From: Candidatus Cloacimonadota bacterium
GTDB taxonomy: Bacteria > Cloacimonadota > Cloacimonadia > JGIOTU-2
Length of the DNA: 21,810 bases
Reading direction: 5' to 3'
Assembly: GCA_014384665.1 (NCBI GenBank)
Contig: JACNFI010000188.1
Span: forward strand, 1-21,810
Position numbers and translations under genes: made by a program. Shown here piece by piece: positions 13,807 to 21,810 of the stretch (its first letter is position 1; each line of letters starts with the position of its first letter). Under the pieces are notes generated by a model. The model was not told the origin of the DNA and ran no database searches. It worked only from the letters and a program-made list of their open reading frames with translations.

Positions 13807-15010
13807 CATCCAAAACTCTAATTTTCTTAAATTATACTTCATTATAGGAAGCGCCGTAATCATCCTGTTTTTTGTCCTGTACACAAATACCTTGCTTTTC
13901 AAAGTTAGAAAAGAATTGGAAATATTGCCAAAAATATACGCTGAATTGTTAGAAGGAACCACAAAAGAGAATTTTGAAAGTTTCCTTATGAATTATTTTT
14001 TAAATGAATTTCCTCAAAAAATAAATTATCCAATGATTATATCAACAGAAAAAAATATTCCAAAATATTGGAAAAATATCAATATTACTCAGAAACCTTT
14101 TGAAAAGCTTTCTCAAAATGAGAAAAATAAATTAGGCATAATTTTTAATGAGATGATAAAAAGTGAAACTTCAATTACCTTAAAAAATCCCAAAACCGAG
14201 GAACTTATTTGCAAAATATATTACAGCGAATCTGCAACAATGAAAAAATTGAAATTCCTTCCCTACTTTGAATTTTTAGTATTAATTTTATTCATTGCTA
14301 TTGGCACACTTGAAATCGTTCTTATGAAGAAAAGGGAGAAGGAATCGCTCTGGATTGCGTTGGCAAAGGAAACTGCACATCAATTTGGCACACCGATTAC
14401 CTCGCTTTTAGGATGGATTGAGGTGCTAAATTCAAAGAATTATAAAAATTCTTCACCTGAAAAGCAATCTCAAATTCTTGACCAGATAAAATTGGATGTC
14501 CAGCATTTGCAAAATACTGCCTCTCGGTTTGGTAAAGTTGGTTCTACTACTCAATTAAAAAAATCAGACCTGGATAAAACTATCACAGAAATAATTGATT
14601 ACTTTACTCCACGAATTCCAAAAGATAAGCACATGATAACATTGAGTTATATTAAAAGGACCTCACATAAACTTTTTTATTTTGACCCTGACTTATTACA
14701 ATGGGCTCTTGAAAATCTGATTAAAAATTCTATTGACGCAATGAAAAATAAGTCAGGAAATATATCTGTCATTACTTACGAAAAAGGAGAAAAGGTTTTT
14801 ATTCAGGTCAAAGATGAAGGAATTGGAATTCCAAAAAAACTGCAAAAAGTGATATTCAATACTGGAGTTACCACAAAAAATCGTGGCTGGGGAATTGGAC
14901 TTAGTTTGGCTAAGAGAATTATTGAAGAGTTTCATAATGGAAAAATTTATCTTCTGAAAAGTAATAATTCTGGAACAATTTTTGAGATTGTTCTCCCCAA
15001 AAATAATTAA
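13796..15010 (+). CDS. Membrane sensor histidine kinase
   Basis: The 404-residue protein has two membrane helices (about residues 11-35 and 154-177) that enclose a periplasmic sensor region of about 120 residues without a recognised fold. The H-box is AKETAHQFGTPITSLLGW, with His195 as phospho-acceptor. The ATPase domain has the N-box ENLIKNSIDAM (306-316), G1 DEGIGIP (340-346) and G2 GWGIGL (364-369). The RFGKVGS segment after the H-box is typical of a kinase subfamily common in Bacteroidetes. No response regulator lies nearby. The frame is open to 13751, but the ATG at 13796 gives a normal N-terminus before the first helix. It overlaps mazG. Confidence 0.9.
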   Translation: MKNNIQNSNFLKLYFIIGSAVIILFFVLYTNTLLFKVRKELEILPKIYAELLEGTTKENFESFLMNYFLNEFPQKINYPMIISTEKNIPKYWKNINITQKPFEKLSQNEKNKLGIIFNEMIKSETSITLKNPKTEELICKIYYSESATMKKLKFLPYFEFLVLILFIAIGTLEIVLMKKREKESLWIALAKETAHQFGTPITSLLGWIEVLNSKNYKNSSPEKQSQILDQIKLDVQHLQNTASRFGKVGSTTQLKKSDLDKTITEIIDYFTPRIPKDKHMITLSYIKRTSHKLFYFDPDLLQWALENLIKNSIDAMKNKSGNISVITYEKGEKVFIQVKDEGIGIPKKLQKVIFNTGVTTKNRGWGIGLSLAKRIIEEFHNGKIYLLKSNNSGTIFEIVLPKNN

Positions 15011-15025
15011 ATAAATGAGGTTAAT

Positions 15026-16567
15026 ATGTTCGTATTAAGCCCAGAAGAGATGAAAAAATTTGACCAAATAACAGAGCAAAAATTTGGGATTGAAGATATT
15101 ATTCTTATGGAAAATGCCGGGAAAAAATCCGCAGAAATTATGGAGATGGAAATCCTTGATGAAGATGATTCAGTCGCAATATTCTGTGGAACAGGCAATA
15201 ATGGTGGGGACGGAATGGTGATTGCAAGATGGCTGTTTAATCATGGGTATGATGTATGCTGCTTTATTATTGGTGAAGAAAAACAATTCTCATCACTTGC
15301 AAAGAAAAACTACGCTATATTGAAAAAGTTAAATTGTGAAATTGAATTTATACAAAATGAAAAAGATGTAAAAAAATTAGTAAATCAATTATTTTTCTTT
15401 GATGTGGTAGTTGATGCAATCTTTGGAATCGGACTAAAAGGTTCTATTAAAGGTTTTCGTAAAGATGTTATAGATACAATCAACAATTATGCTAATCTGA
15501 TGATTGCAATTGATATTCCATCAGGAGTAAATGCACAAACTGGAAAAGTTGGAAATGTTGCAATAAAAGCAGATTATACAATTACAATGGCAGACCTGAA
15601 ATATGGACATCTTCTTTTCCCGGGCAGAGAATTATGTGGAGAAATTTTTACAGTTGATATAGGCATCCCTGCACAGGTGTATGCTGACAATTTTCCCAAA
15701 GCAGAAGTTTTGACTGATATCACGGAATTTTTTCCTTCACGAGAAATGAACTCACATAAAGGCGACTTTGGCAAAGTGGCTTTGATTGCTGGTTCACCCG
15801 GGCTGACTGGCGCTGGTATTATGGCAGCAAATGCAACTTTGGAAATGGGTTCTGGCTTGATAACTGTTCTTCATCCCAAAAGTTTGTCGCAGATTTTCGA
15901 AACTTCTCTTATAGAAGTTATGACAAAAGAGGTTAACGAAACAAAAGATAAAACTATTTCTATCAATGCAAAAGATGAAATACTTGCCTTTGCAAACAAA
16001 TGTGATGCAATTGCAATCGGTCCCGGAATTTCCAGAAATGAAGAAACTGCCAAATTTGTAAGAGAATTTCTAATATCAAATAATAAACCCACTATTATTG
16101 ATGCTGATGCTATAAATTCTTTTGAACATCATTCAGAAGTGCTGATGAAACTCAAAAGCAAATCCTATATTTTTACTCCACACATCATGGAATTCTCTCG
16201 TCTAACAGGAATTCCTGTTAATGAGATTCAAAAGGATGAACTGAAATTTGCTGTAGAATTTGCCCAAAAATACAAGTTAGTGCTCTTGCTCAAAGGAAGC
16301 ACTTCAATTATTACTGATGGGGAAAGAATTACTTTTAATATAACTGGAAATCCCGGATTAAGCACTGGCGGAAGTGGCGATATATTAACTGGCATTATTC
16401 TGGCACTACTGGGTCAGGACTTTTCACCTTATGATGCTGCTCTAGTTGGTGCTTATATTCATGGCAAAACTGCAGATATTCTTGCAGAAGAAATTGGCGA
16501 AATTTTTGTAACTCCAACCAAATTGATAAAAAATCTGTATCAGTGCTTCAATCAAATAGAAGAATAG
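15026..16567 (+). CDS. nnrD: Bifunctional NAD(P)H-hydrate epimerase/dehydratase
   Basis: This cytosolic repair enzyme restores damaged NAD(P)H hydrates. The N-terminal YjeF_N half (residues 1 to about 215) epimerises R and S forms; it shows MENAG, CGTGNNGGDGMVIARWL (54-70), DAIFGIG and DIPSGVNAQTG. The C-terminal ribokinase-like half dehydrates S-NAD(P)HX using ADP or ATP; it has HKGDFGKVALIAGS, IGPGIS, IIDADA, FTPHIMEFSRLTG and the catalytic STGGSGDILTGII. The 513-residue length equals E. coli Nnr. GAGGT precedes the ATG by 6 bases. It begins 15 bases after the kinase stop, so mazG, the kinase and nnrD probably form one operon. MazG and NnrD both clean up aberrant nucleotides. Confidence 0.96.
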   Translation: MFVLSPEEMKKFDQITEQKFGIEDIILMENAGKKSAEIMEMEILDEDDSVAIFCGTGNNGGDGMVIARWLFNHGYDVCCFIIGEEKQFSSLAKKNYAILKKLNCEIEFIQNEKDVKKLVNQLFFFDVVVDAIFGIGLKGSIKGFRKDVIDTINNYANLMIAIDIPSGVNAQTGKVGNVAIKADYTITMADLKYGHLLFPGRELCGEIFTVDIGIPAQVYADNFPKAEVLTDITEFFPSREMNSHKGDFGKVALIAGSPGLTGAGIMAANATLEMGSGLITVLHPKSLSQIFETSLIEVMTKEVNETKDKTISINAKDEILAFANKCDAIAIGPGISRNEETAKFVREFLISNNKPTIIDADAINSFEHHSEVLMKLKSKSYIFTPHIMEFSRLTGIPVNEIQKDELKFAVEFAQKYKLVLLLKGSTSIITDGERITFNITGNPGLSTGGSGDILTGIILALLGQDFSPYDAALVGAYIHGKTADILAEEIGEIFVTPTKLIKNLYQCFNQIEE

Positions 16568-16627
16568 GATGTCTGTAAAATGTTTCAGAAACTCTATTCT
16601 TAAAAAATTTGAAATAACTACTATAGT

Positions 16628-16755
16628 GTTTCCAAAATTACGTGTCATTCTGAACGAAGTGGAACGAAGTGAAGAATCTTAAATATTAATTGTTGTTTAG
16701 AGATTCTTCGCTTACGCTCAGAATGACAGTTTTATTGATATGTTATTTTGGAAAC
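16628..16755. repeat. Second CATTCTGA-type inverted repeat, with outer arms
   Basis: Left arm 16643-16679 and right arm 16701-16728 are of the TGTCATTCTGAACG...CAGAATGACA kind, as at 2224-2305. The left arm carries an internal 10-base duplication (GAACGAAGTG twice). An outer pair, GTTTCCAAAAT (16628-16638) and ATTTTGGAAAC (16745-16755), encloses it. The rest of the 411-bp gap before the next gene is AT-rich, with TTGACA at 16878-16883 and TATAAT at 16834-16839 as isolated promoter-like hexamers. Confidence 0.8.
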
Positions 16756-16978
16756 TTTATACTAATGACTGAATGGATAATAAATGACTAATTACAGTAA
16801 AACCTGTTACTTATTACAATAATCAGATAAAAATATAATTTTATCTTTATGAAATTTTCTGGAAATTAAAAAAAAACTTGACATCATAAAAGAAAAGAAA
16901 AAATTTAATACTAAATCTTAAATAAGATATTAATCTGCTTTAAAAAATAACAATCAAGCAGATTAGAAAGGAGAAGAA

Positions 16979-19795
16979 ATGAAAACAATTACAGTTATCG
17001 CTGTAATACTCTTTGTGTCTGGATTTCTATATGCAGATACAGAGACCATCATTCCTAAAGAAATTCAAGCAAGACCTGTTCGGATTATTTCTGGAACTGA
17101 TACTCCCATTCAACCTCAACCCTCAACAAGTAATCGTGACTTAACCACAATATACTTTGAGGATTTTGAGTCAGGAGCTCCTGATTGGACTTTTTATGAT
17201 GCTACAGACCCCGGAACATTTTGGCATACTGATACTTACAATGCGTATGGAGGAACTGGTAGATCCTGGTGGATGGGTGACCCTGAAGTTGGACCGAATG
17301 GTGGTTATCTTGACCACTGGTATCAGGTGTTAGATACACCAGAAATTGAATTGCCAGGTACAGGACCATTCATTCTTTCGTTCAAACAGTATAGAGCTAT
17401 TGAAGAGCCTGGTGGAGAACCTCCTCCCTATGATGGCTGGGATGGATTCAATGTTAGAATTAGATTACCAGGTGAAAGCTATAATGATGCAGAAATTCTA
17501 GAAAACTGTACCCCAGCTTATAATTGTAGTAGTATGTATAGTTTTGGATTTGAATTTGGTGAAGGTCCTGGAATACCCGGCTGGGGCGGATTCTCAAACG
17601 GTTGGCGTTCTTTTGACATCACTATTCCTAACACATATCAAGGAGAAACAGTTATTATTAGTTTTGCTTTTGCATCAGACCCAGCATATTGTACTACTGA
17701 TAATCCAGCTCTAACTGGTGTTTTTATTGACAACATTGATGTTGCAGGAGTATATTATAATGATGGTGAAGATGAAACTGGCTGGTATGGTTTTTCAAAT
17801 ACTATCATTGGTGGACAACTCTGGCATATTTTTGAAGACGCTTCAGCACCATCACCAACACATGCAGCTGGTTGTTTTGACCCTGCTACAGGAACATATA
17901 ATCCTTATATGGAAGATTTCTATGAAAGTCCTGTAATTCCTTTTCCCTCTGGAGTTGATGTCGTGTGGGATACATGGGTTAAGGTAGGTATTGATGAAGG
18001 AACTTTTCCTGATTGTGATTTTGTTTATGTAGAGGTTCATTATTTTGATGGTGAAGCATGGACTGGTTGGATATCTGTAAGTAATCCAACACATGACCCC
18101 GATATACCTAACTATGTATTCACAGGCTCAGTAGATGAATGGACTCCATTTTCTCAAGGTTGGCCAGGTTATAATGATATGTCTATTTTAGATGGTTTAG
18201 CTGATTCTATACAATTTAGAGTAGGTTTACATTCAAACGATGACCCGCCAACTACTTTTGGTTTTCATATAGATAATTTTGAAGTTTTATCATCCTTAGA
18301 TGTTGACCCACCAACAGATTTAACTGCAGAATACAATATGACCACAGGTTTTGTAGATTTGAATTGGAATCAACCAACAGGTATGGGTGGACCAATGCAA
18401 TGGGACGATGGCTCATTTGAAAGTTCAATTTATTTTAGTACAGGTTCTGGTTATTTAGGTGAAGAATTCCCTGTTGGTGGTGCCTGCACTATCTTAGAAT
18501 TTACTGTATTTGGTTTGTTTCATGCAGGTCCAACAACTATGGGTATTTATGAAAAGTCAGGTACAACTTATTCTCCCACTCCAACTTATACAATGAATAT
18601 AGTAACTCAAGAAGGCACACCAGCTACATATACTGTAAATTGGGATGTGGAAGATGACTTTATTGTTGCCTTTGAATGCAGTCAAACAATTGACTGTGCT
18701 TTGGATGAGAATACAGTCCCAAGTGTGCATAGTTATGTCTTATCTGGGGGATGGATTACCTGGCAAGAAGTTGCTGCTGCAAATCAATTACCTGATGGAG
18801 AATGGGGTATTCGCTGCACTACAACATACCCTCAGGTTACTCCTCCCAATAGTTATAATGTATATCGTAGCCTTTCAAGTGGTGAGTACGATGACCCAAT
18901 TGATAATGTAACTGATACTTTATATACTGATGAAACTGTTGAAGCAGGAAATACATATTATTATGTAGTCACTGCTCTCTATGACGAGGGTGAAAGTGGT
19001 TATTCAAATGAAGTTCCTGTTTTTGTTGAATCTGCAACTGCAGTAGAATATGCTTATGATGATGGCACTGCTGAAGAAAGTTATTCTGCTGGCGCTCCTG
19101 CCAACTGCCTTGCTGTTCGTATTACTCCTGATACCTATCCAGTAAAACTGATAAGAATAAAATATTACATAACTACTATCAACCAACAGGTTATTGTTCA
19201 GGCATGGGATGATGATGGACCTGATGGAGAACCGGGCACACAGCTTGTTGACCCTTTACTTATAGTACCTACCAGTGCATTAGTAGCAAATGATTGGAAT
19301 GTTGTAACCTTACAAGATGCGATATATGATATTACATTTGAAGATGGTGATTTTTATATTGGTTGGTTTGAAGCATCTAATAGTAGCTTAATTGGTGTTG
19401 ATACGAATGGTCCTTGTTATAATAGAAGTTGGCAATATACTGGTGGAACATGGTTTGATCATAATGCTGGAATTCCGCAAAACATAATGATGCGTGCTGT
19501 TGTTGATACCGCAATCGTTGGCGTTGATGATGATATCCCACAATCTGATAATTATCTCTTACAGAATTATCCAAATCCTATAAAATCATCTACTACTTTC
19601 AAATACAATCTTAAGGGTAATAATAAGAATGTTGAAATTCATATCTATAATATACTTGGACAAAAAATTGATACAGTTACAGGTGAAAATGGAAAAGCTG
19701 ATTGGACCCCAGGTGATATACCAAATGGAATATACTTCTATAAATTGAAAACTGACAACTTTACTGAAACCAAAAGAATGCTCCTTCTAAGATAA
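16979..19795 (+). CDS. Large secreted multidomain protein with T9SS type A sorting domain
   Basis: This 938-residue protein is probably exported by Sec and then by the type IX system to the cell surface or medium. A signal peptide covers residues 1-19 (MKTITVIAVILFVSGFLYA). Two choice-of-anchor/cleaved-adhesin-like jelly-roll domains follow: one starts YFEDFESGAPDWTFY and ends FIDNIDVAG, the next ends HIDNFEVLS near 437. A fibronectin III domain starts near 442 (PPTDLTAEYN) and resumes near 622 (SYNVYRSL...TYYYVVTA), interrupted by a WDDGS domain. A related YAYDDGTAEE domain starts near 690. The C-terminus (YLLQNYPNP, NILGQKI, GIYFYKLKT, KRMLLLR) is the T9SS sorting signal. AAAGGAG precedes the ATG. 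An intrinsic terminator follows. Confidence 0.9.
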   Translation: MKTITVIAVILFVSGFLYADTETIIPKEIQARPVRIISGTDTPIQPQPSTSNRDLTTIYFEDFESGAPDWTFYDATDPGTFWHTDTYNAYGGTGRSWWMGDPEVGPNGGYLDHWYQVLDTPEIELPGTGPFILSFKQYRAIEEPGGEPPPYDGWDGFNVRIRLPGESYNDAEILENCTPAYNCSSMYSFGFEFGEGPGIPGWGGFSNGWRSFDITIPNTYQGETVIISFAFASDPAYCTTDNPALTGVFIDNIDVAGVYYNDGEDETGWYGFSNTIIGGQLWHIFEDASAPSPTHAAGCFDPATGTYNPYMEDFYESPVIPFPSGVDVVWDTWVKVGIDEGTFPDCDFVYVEVHYFDGEAWTGWISVSNPTHDPDIPNYVFTGSVDEWTPFSQGWPGYNDMSILDGLADSIQFRVGLHSNDDPPTTFGFHIDNFEVLSSLDVDPPTDLTAEYNMTTGFVDLNWNQPTGMGGPMQWDDGSFESSIYFSTGSGYLGEEFPVGGACTILEFTVFGLFHAGPTTMGIYEKSGTTYSPTPTYTMNIVTQEGTPATYTVNWDVEDDFIVAFECSQTIDCALDENTVPSVHSYVLSGGWITWQEVAAANQLPDGEWGIRCTTTYPQVTPPNSYNVYRSLSSGEYDDPIDNVTDTLYTDETVEAGNTYYYVVTALYDEGESGYSNEVPVFVESATAVEYAYDDGTAEESYSAGAPANCLAVRITPDTYPVKLIRIKYYITTINQQVIVQAWDDDGPDGEPGTQLVDPLLIVPTSALVANDWNVVTLQDAIYDITFEDGDFYIGWFEASNSSLIGVDTNGPCYNRSWQYTGGTWFDHNAGIPQNIMMRAVVDTAIVGVDDDIPQSDNYLLQNYPNPIKSSTTFKYNLKGNNKNVEIHIYNILGQKIDTVTGENGKADWTPGDIPNGIYFYKLKTDNFTETKRMLLLR

Positions 19796-19820
19796 AGTTA
19801 AAAGAAGCAAATTAGAATTA

Positions 19821-19853
19821 AAGTCCCAATCTGTTTGATTGGGACTTTTTTTT
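19821..19853 (+). terminator. Intrinsic terminator after the T9SS protein gene
   Basis: AAGTCCCAATC (19821-19831), loop TGTTT, GATTGGGACTT (19837-19847), then a run of T residues to 19853. The 11-bp perfect stem with a T tract, 25 bases after the stop, makes a strong rho-independent terminator. Confidence 0.93.
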
Positions 19854-19880
19854 ATTTCCCTTAAAAATAGTCTACAGATT

Positions 19881-19995
19881 ACACACCCCGTCATTCCGAT
19901 TTTATCGGAATGCCACCCCTCTCAAGAGGGGATTTTTTGGTATTCCCCTCTAATAAGAGGGGAAGAATTCTCCAAAGGAGAATTTAGGGGTGTGT
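19881..19995. repeat. Nested palindrome cluster bounded by ACACACCCC/GGGGTGTGT
   Basis: The outer arms (19881-19889 and 19987-19995) are perfect. Inside are four consecutive perfect hairpins: CATTCCGAT/ATCGGAATG (19892-19912), CCCCTCT/AGAGGGG (19916-19931), TTCCCCTCT/AGAGGGGAA (19943-19964) and ATTCTCC/GGAGAAT (19967-19983). This gives a cloverleaf-like fold without tRNA features. It is not coding. Confidence 0.8.
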
Positions 19996-20020
19996 TATTT
20001 TTATTCTCCTTTGCCTGCCC

Positions 20021-20349
20021 TGCCTGTCCCGTGAAATCTTTTTAATTATTTCACTGGGATTAAATCTTTTCCTATTTAATGGGGTGTCCCGATTTCTTTC
20101 GGGACATGAATGTTTCATCTGTAAATCGCTTCTAACCGCAAAGTGCGCAAAGAATACAAAGACGCAAAGAAAAAAATAATAATATAATAAAATACATAAC
20201 TCTTCCGCCATTTAGCGGATTCATGCTCCTTTGCCTGTCCCTCCTGCCCTGTGAAATTTCTTCCTATTTCACAGGGGTTAAATCTTTTTTTTATATTTTA
20301 CCCTGTTAAATCCCTTCAGGAAAATCGAAGATTTTATTTAACAGGGTGA
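20021..20349. repeat. Cluster of CCCTG/TCCCG palindromes and CACAAAG repeats
   Basis: Palindromes with varied inner arms lie at 20027-20059 (TCCCGTGAAAT/ATTTCACTGGGA), 20247-20276 (CCCTGTGAAAT/ATTTCACAGGGG) and 20301-20346 (CCCTGTTAAAT/ATTTAACAGGG). TGTCCCGA/TCGGGACA at 20085-20106 is the reverse copy of the hairpin at 9941-9962. CGCAAAG-type units in reverse orientation cover about 20138-20170, and CCGC/GCGG forms a small hairpin at about 20206-20219. No gene is visible. Confidence 0.75.
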
Positions 20350-20590
20350 ACTTGGGTGTCAGCTTGTTGACATATATGTTCATATGAATCGTTCAATTAT
20401 AAAAATATTTTTCATAAAAAATTTGACAAACAATTTTTTAAATATTTTTTGTGATAAATAATTCTGGAAGTAAAAAGTAATTTGCTTAAACTTTATTCTA
20501 AATTATAATGAAAACCAAAAGTAAACTTAACCAAAAATTAACAAAGCCTTTATAAATAATTAACAAAGAAAAGGTATAATAATATTTGGA
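20350..20590. other. AT-rich spacer without recognisable genes
   Basis: About 240 very AT-rich bases in which no start with a ribosome site opens a credible frame. A TTGACA hexamer lies near 20430 but lacks a convincing -10 at 17 bases. No strong palindrome was seen beyond the repeat cluster that ends at 20349. Confidence 0.5.
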
Positions 20591-20907
20591 AAAATAGGTG
20601 CTATCAAAAAAAATTCAAAGGCTTTATCCCGATTGTATCGGAACTAAAACTAAGTACATCTCCAAAGAAGAGCAAGAGAAATTACAATTCGGGTCTTATC
20701 AATACTCAACAGGTGTATAAAGAATAAAAGGTAATAACTCCTGATGACGCAAAAGATGAAATATACTTAAAAGTTACAAAATTGGATAAAAATAACGAAC
20801 TGTGGAAATTATTTTGGGAACTCTTTTGTAGAGCAGAACACTTTATAGAGCAACGCAAAATAATAAAACTTTATGAAACTGATACTCTATCATTAAATCT
20901 TAGATAG
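20591..20907 (+). pseudogene. Possible decayed gene upstream of the PIN-toxin gene
   Basis: Two adjoining plus-strand frames have protein-like composition but no start codon with a ribosome site. The first includes LYPDCIGTKTKYISKEEQE and stops near 20719. The second, in another frame from 20728, reads ITPDDAKDEIYLKVTKLD, then NELWKLFWELFCRAEHFIEQ, and stops at 20905-20907. Read together they suggest one gene broken by a frameshift or deletion. No family is recognised. This is a weak call based on composition and frame continuity. Confidence 0.3.
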
Positions 20908-20960
20908 AATGTATTACAGTATATTTAATTTAATATGGAATTGTTGGAGAATACATTAAT

Positions 20961-21398
20961 TTGAAAACATACCAAATTATCATTGATACAAATGTATTAG
21001 TCGCCGCATTACGTTCCAAACAAGGGGCATCTTTTCAGTTACTAAAGTTGTTGATGGATGGTGATGAACGTTTGCAAATTAATGTATCAACAGCTCTTAT
21101 ACTCGAATATGAAGCAGTGTTGAAACGAGAAATCCATCGACAAGGTAAAGATATATCAATAATTGATAAATTCATTGATGATATTGTATCTATAGCAAAT
21201 AGATATTCTATATACTATCTATTGCGACCTTATTTAAAAGATGCTGATGATGATTTCATCCTTGAACTGGCTTTTTCTTCATCAGTAGATTACATTGTTA
21301 CCTATAATACCGACAACTTTGCACGAGCAAAAATGTTTGGGGTTGATGTAATAACTCCAACAAAATTTTACAAAATATTGGAGAAATTCCATGACTGA
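20961..21398 (+). CDS. PIN-domain toxin (putative RNase) of a toxin-antitoxin pair
   Basis: The 145-residue protein is a PIN-fold nuclease of the COG1569/PF13470 kind. IIIDTNVLVAALRS supplies Asp9. EYEAVL supplies the second acidic site (Glu49 or Glu51). KDADDDFILELA (93-104) and IVTYNTDNF (112-120, Asp118) complete the metal site. Such toxins cleave RNA and are held inactive by the cognate antitoxin. No ATG exists at the family N-terminus; translation most likely starts at TTG 20961, 11 bases after GGAG, with the protein opening as MKTYQIIIDTN. A weak TTG start may keep expression low. The antitoxin gene overlaps its 3' end by 8 bases, so gene order is toxin first. Confidence 0.88.
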   Translation: MKTYQIIIDTNVLVAALRSKQGASFQLLKLLMDGDERLQINVSTALILEYEAVLKREIHRQGKDISIIDKFIDDIVSIANRYSIYYLLRPYLKDADDDFILELAFSSSVDYIVTYNTDNFARAKMFGVDVITPTKFYKILEKFHD

Positions 21399-21627
21399 AT
21401 TGAAAATAAAATTACCTGATGAGCTACATCAAAAGGTATGTGAAGTATCTAAAATGCAGAATATTACAATAGACGAAATAATTGCCGCATTGTTGGCCCA
21501 AAAACTCTTTCGTATCATTCCTGATCCTTATTTAGAAGAAAGAGCGAAACGAGCAACAGGAAAAGGATTTTCTCTTGTTCTATCCCAAGTTCCAGATGTG
21601 CCTCCTGAAGATTATGATAGACTATGA
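21391..21627 (+). CDS. Antitoxin of the PIN toxin, RHH-like N-terminus
   Basis: This 78-residue protein begins MTELKIKLPDELHQKVCEVS, followed by NITIDEIIAALLAQKL. That is a ribbon-helix-helix-like DNA-binding segment, as in many VapB and HicB-type antitoxins. The acidic, proline-containing tail (QVPDVPPEDYDRL) is probably the toxin-binding part. GGAG lies 8 bases before the ATG at 21391, within the end of the toxin gene. It should repress the pair's own promoter and neutralise the PIN nuclease. The ATG is unambiguous, and an ATG antitoxin start next to a TTG toxin start fits antitoxin excess. The remaining 180 bases to the window edge hold only an imperfect CCCCGATT/AATCAGGG hairpin near 21700. 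Confidence 0.83.
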   Translation: MTELKIKLPDELHQKVCEVSKMQNITIDEIIAALLAQKLFRIIPDPYLEERAKRATGKGFSLVLSQVPDVPPEDYDRL

Positions 21628-21810
21628 AAAATTCTAAATTTCTTTGTTTGAAATGGAGTTTAACCAGTCTAACCACACCTTCACCCGGCAGTCCCCGATA
21701 ATCCCCGATTTAATCAGGGAGGGAGGGAAGGCGGGCAGATGAGTTCTTCCGATAGATTATATGGAGCAACAAAGTGCTCTTCAAGAACGAAAATTGGATT
21801 AAGTTTAAAA

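Noticed and set aside
19881..19995. Cloverleaf-like set of hairpins as a tRNA
   Set aside because: There is no CCA end, no TTC-type T loop and no anticodon arm of correct size; the stems are simple palindromes.
19984..20211. 75-codon minus-strand frame
   Set aside because: It is composed of CACAAAG-type repeats, the TCCCGA hairpin and a TCCCG palindrome; no independent coding signal.
21739..21810. ORF open to the right edge starting MSSSDRLYGA
   Set aside because: Only 24 codons are visible, with no recognisable family; too little to call.

Overview
The window is AT-rich bacterial chromosome. It carries ordinary housekeeping genes separated by unusually dense short palindromic repeats. The 938-residue secreted protein ends in a type IX secretion (Por) sorting domain of the NYPNP...GxYFYKL type, which points to the FCB group. 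The gene set, low GC and repeat style suggest a Cloacimonadota-like lineage or a related candidate phylum. The phylum is an inference; no rRNA gene is present to test it.

Left part (1-2160, mostly minus strand): a partial DUF2283 gene, a 31-residue ORF and an MNT-type nucleotidyltransferase, chained by ATGA overlaps. Next comes an IS200-like Y1 transposase (tnpA) with nested palindromes on both sides, then purE. A MITE-like inverted repeat bounded by 16-bp direct repeats separates purE from the heat-shock operon.

Heat-shock operon (2411-7735, plus strand): a CIRCE operator precedes hrcA-grpE-dnaK-dnaJ. HrcA should repress the operon through CIRCE, and GrpE, DnaK and DnaJ form the Hsp70 machine. 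The grpE-dnaK and dnaK-dnaJ gaps each hold inverted copies of a CACAAAG-type repeat, with CCCCG palindromes embedded in the forward copies. Downstream of dnaJ, two 125-bp tandem repeats abut a decapitated rsmE; a prmA gene, often found at this place, is absent.

Middle part (8320-12540): a Gfo/Idh/MocA oxidoreductase, a 660-bp repeat-filled spacer, asnS (AsnRS), an MNT-HEPN gene pair, and a 197-bp inverted-repeat element.

Right part (12558-21810): a small exported protein; mazG, a sensor histidine kinase and nnrD (nnrE/nnrD fusion), closely packed; the large T9SS cargo protein followed by a strong intrinsic terminator; a 1.1-kb spacer full of palindromes and a decayed ORF; and a PIN-toxin/antitoxin pair.

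The most notable feature is the repeat system. At least eleven CCCCG-type palindromes share outer bases, while their inner arms differ but remain complementary. Near tnpA, filled and empty versions of the same host palindromes can be compared within this window. No tRNA, rRNA or CRISPR array was recognised.
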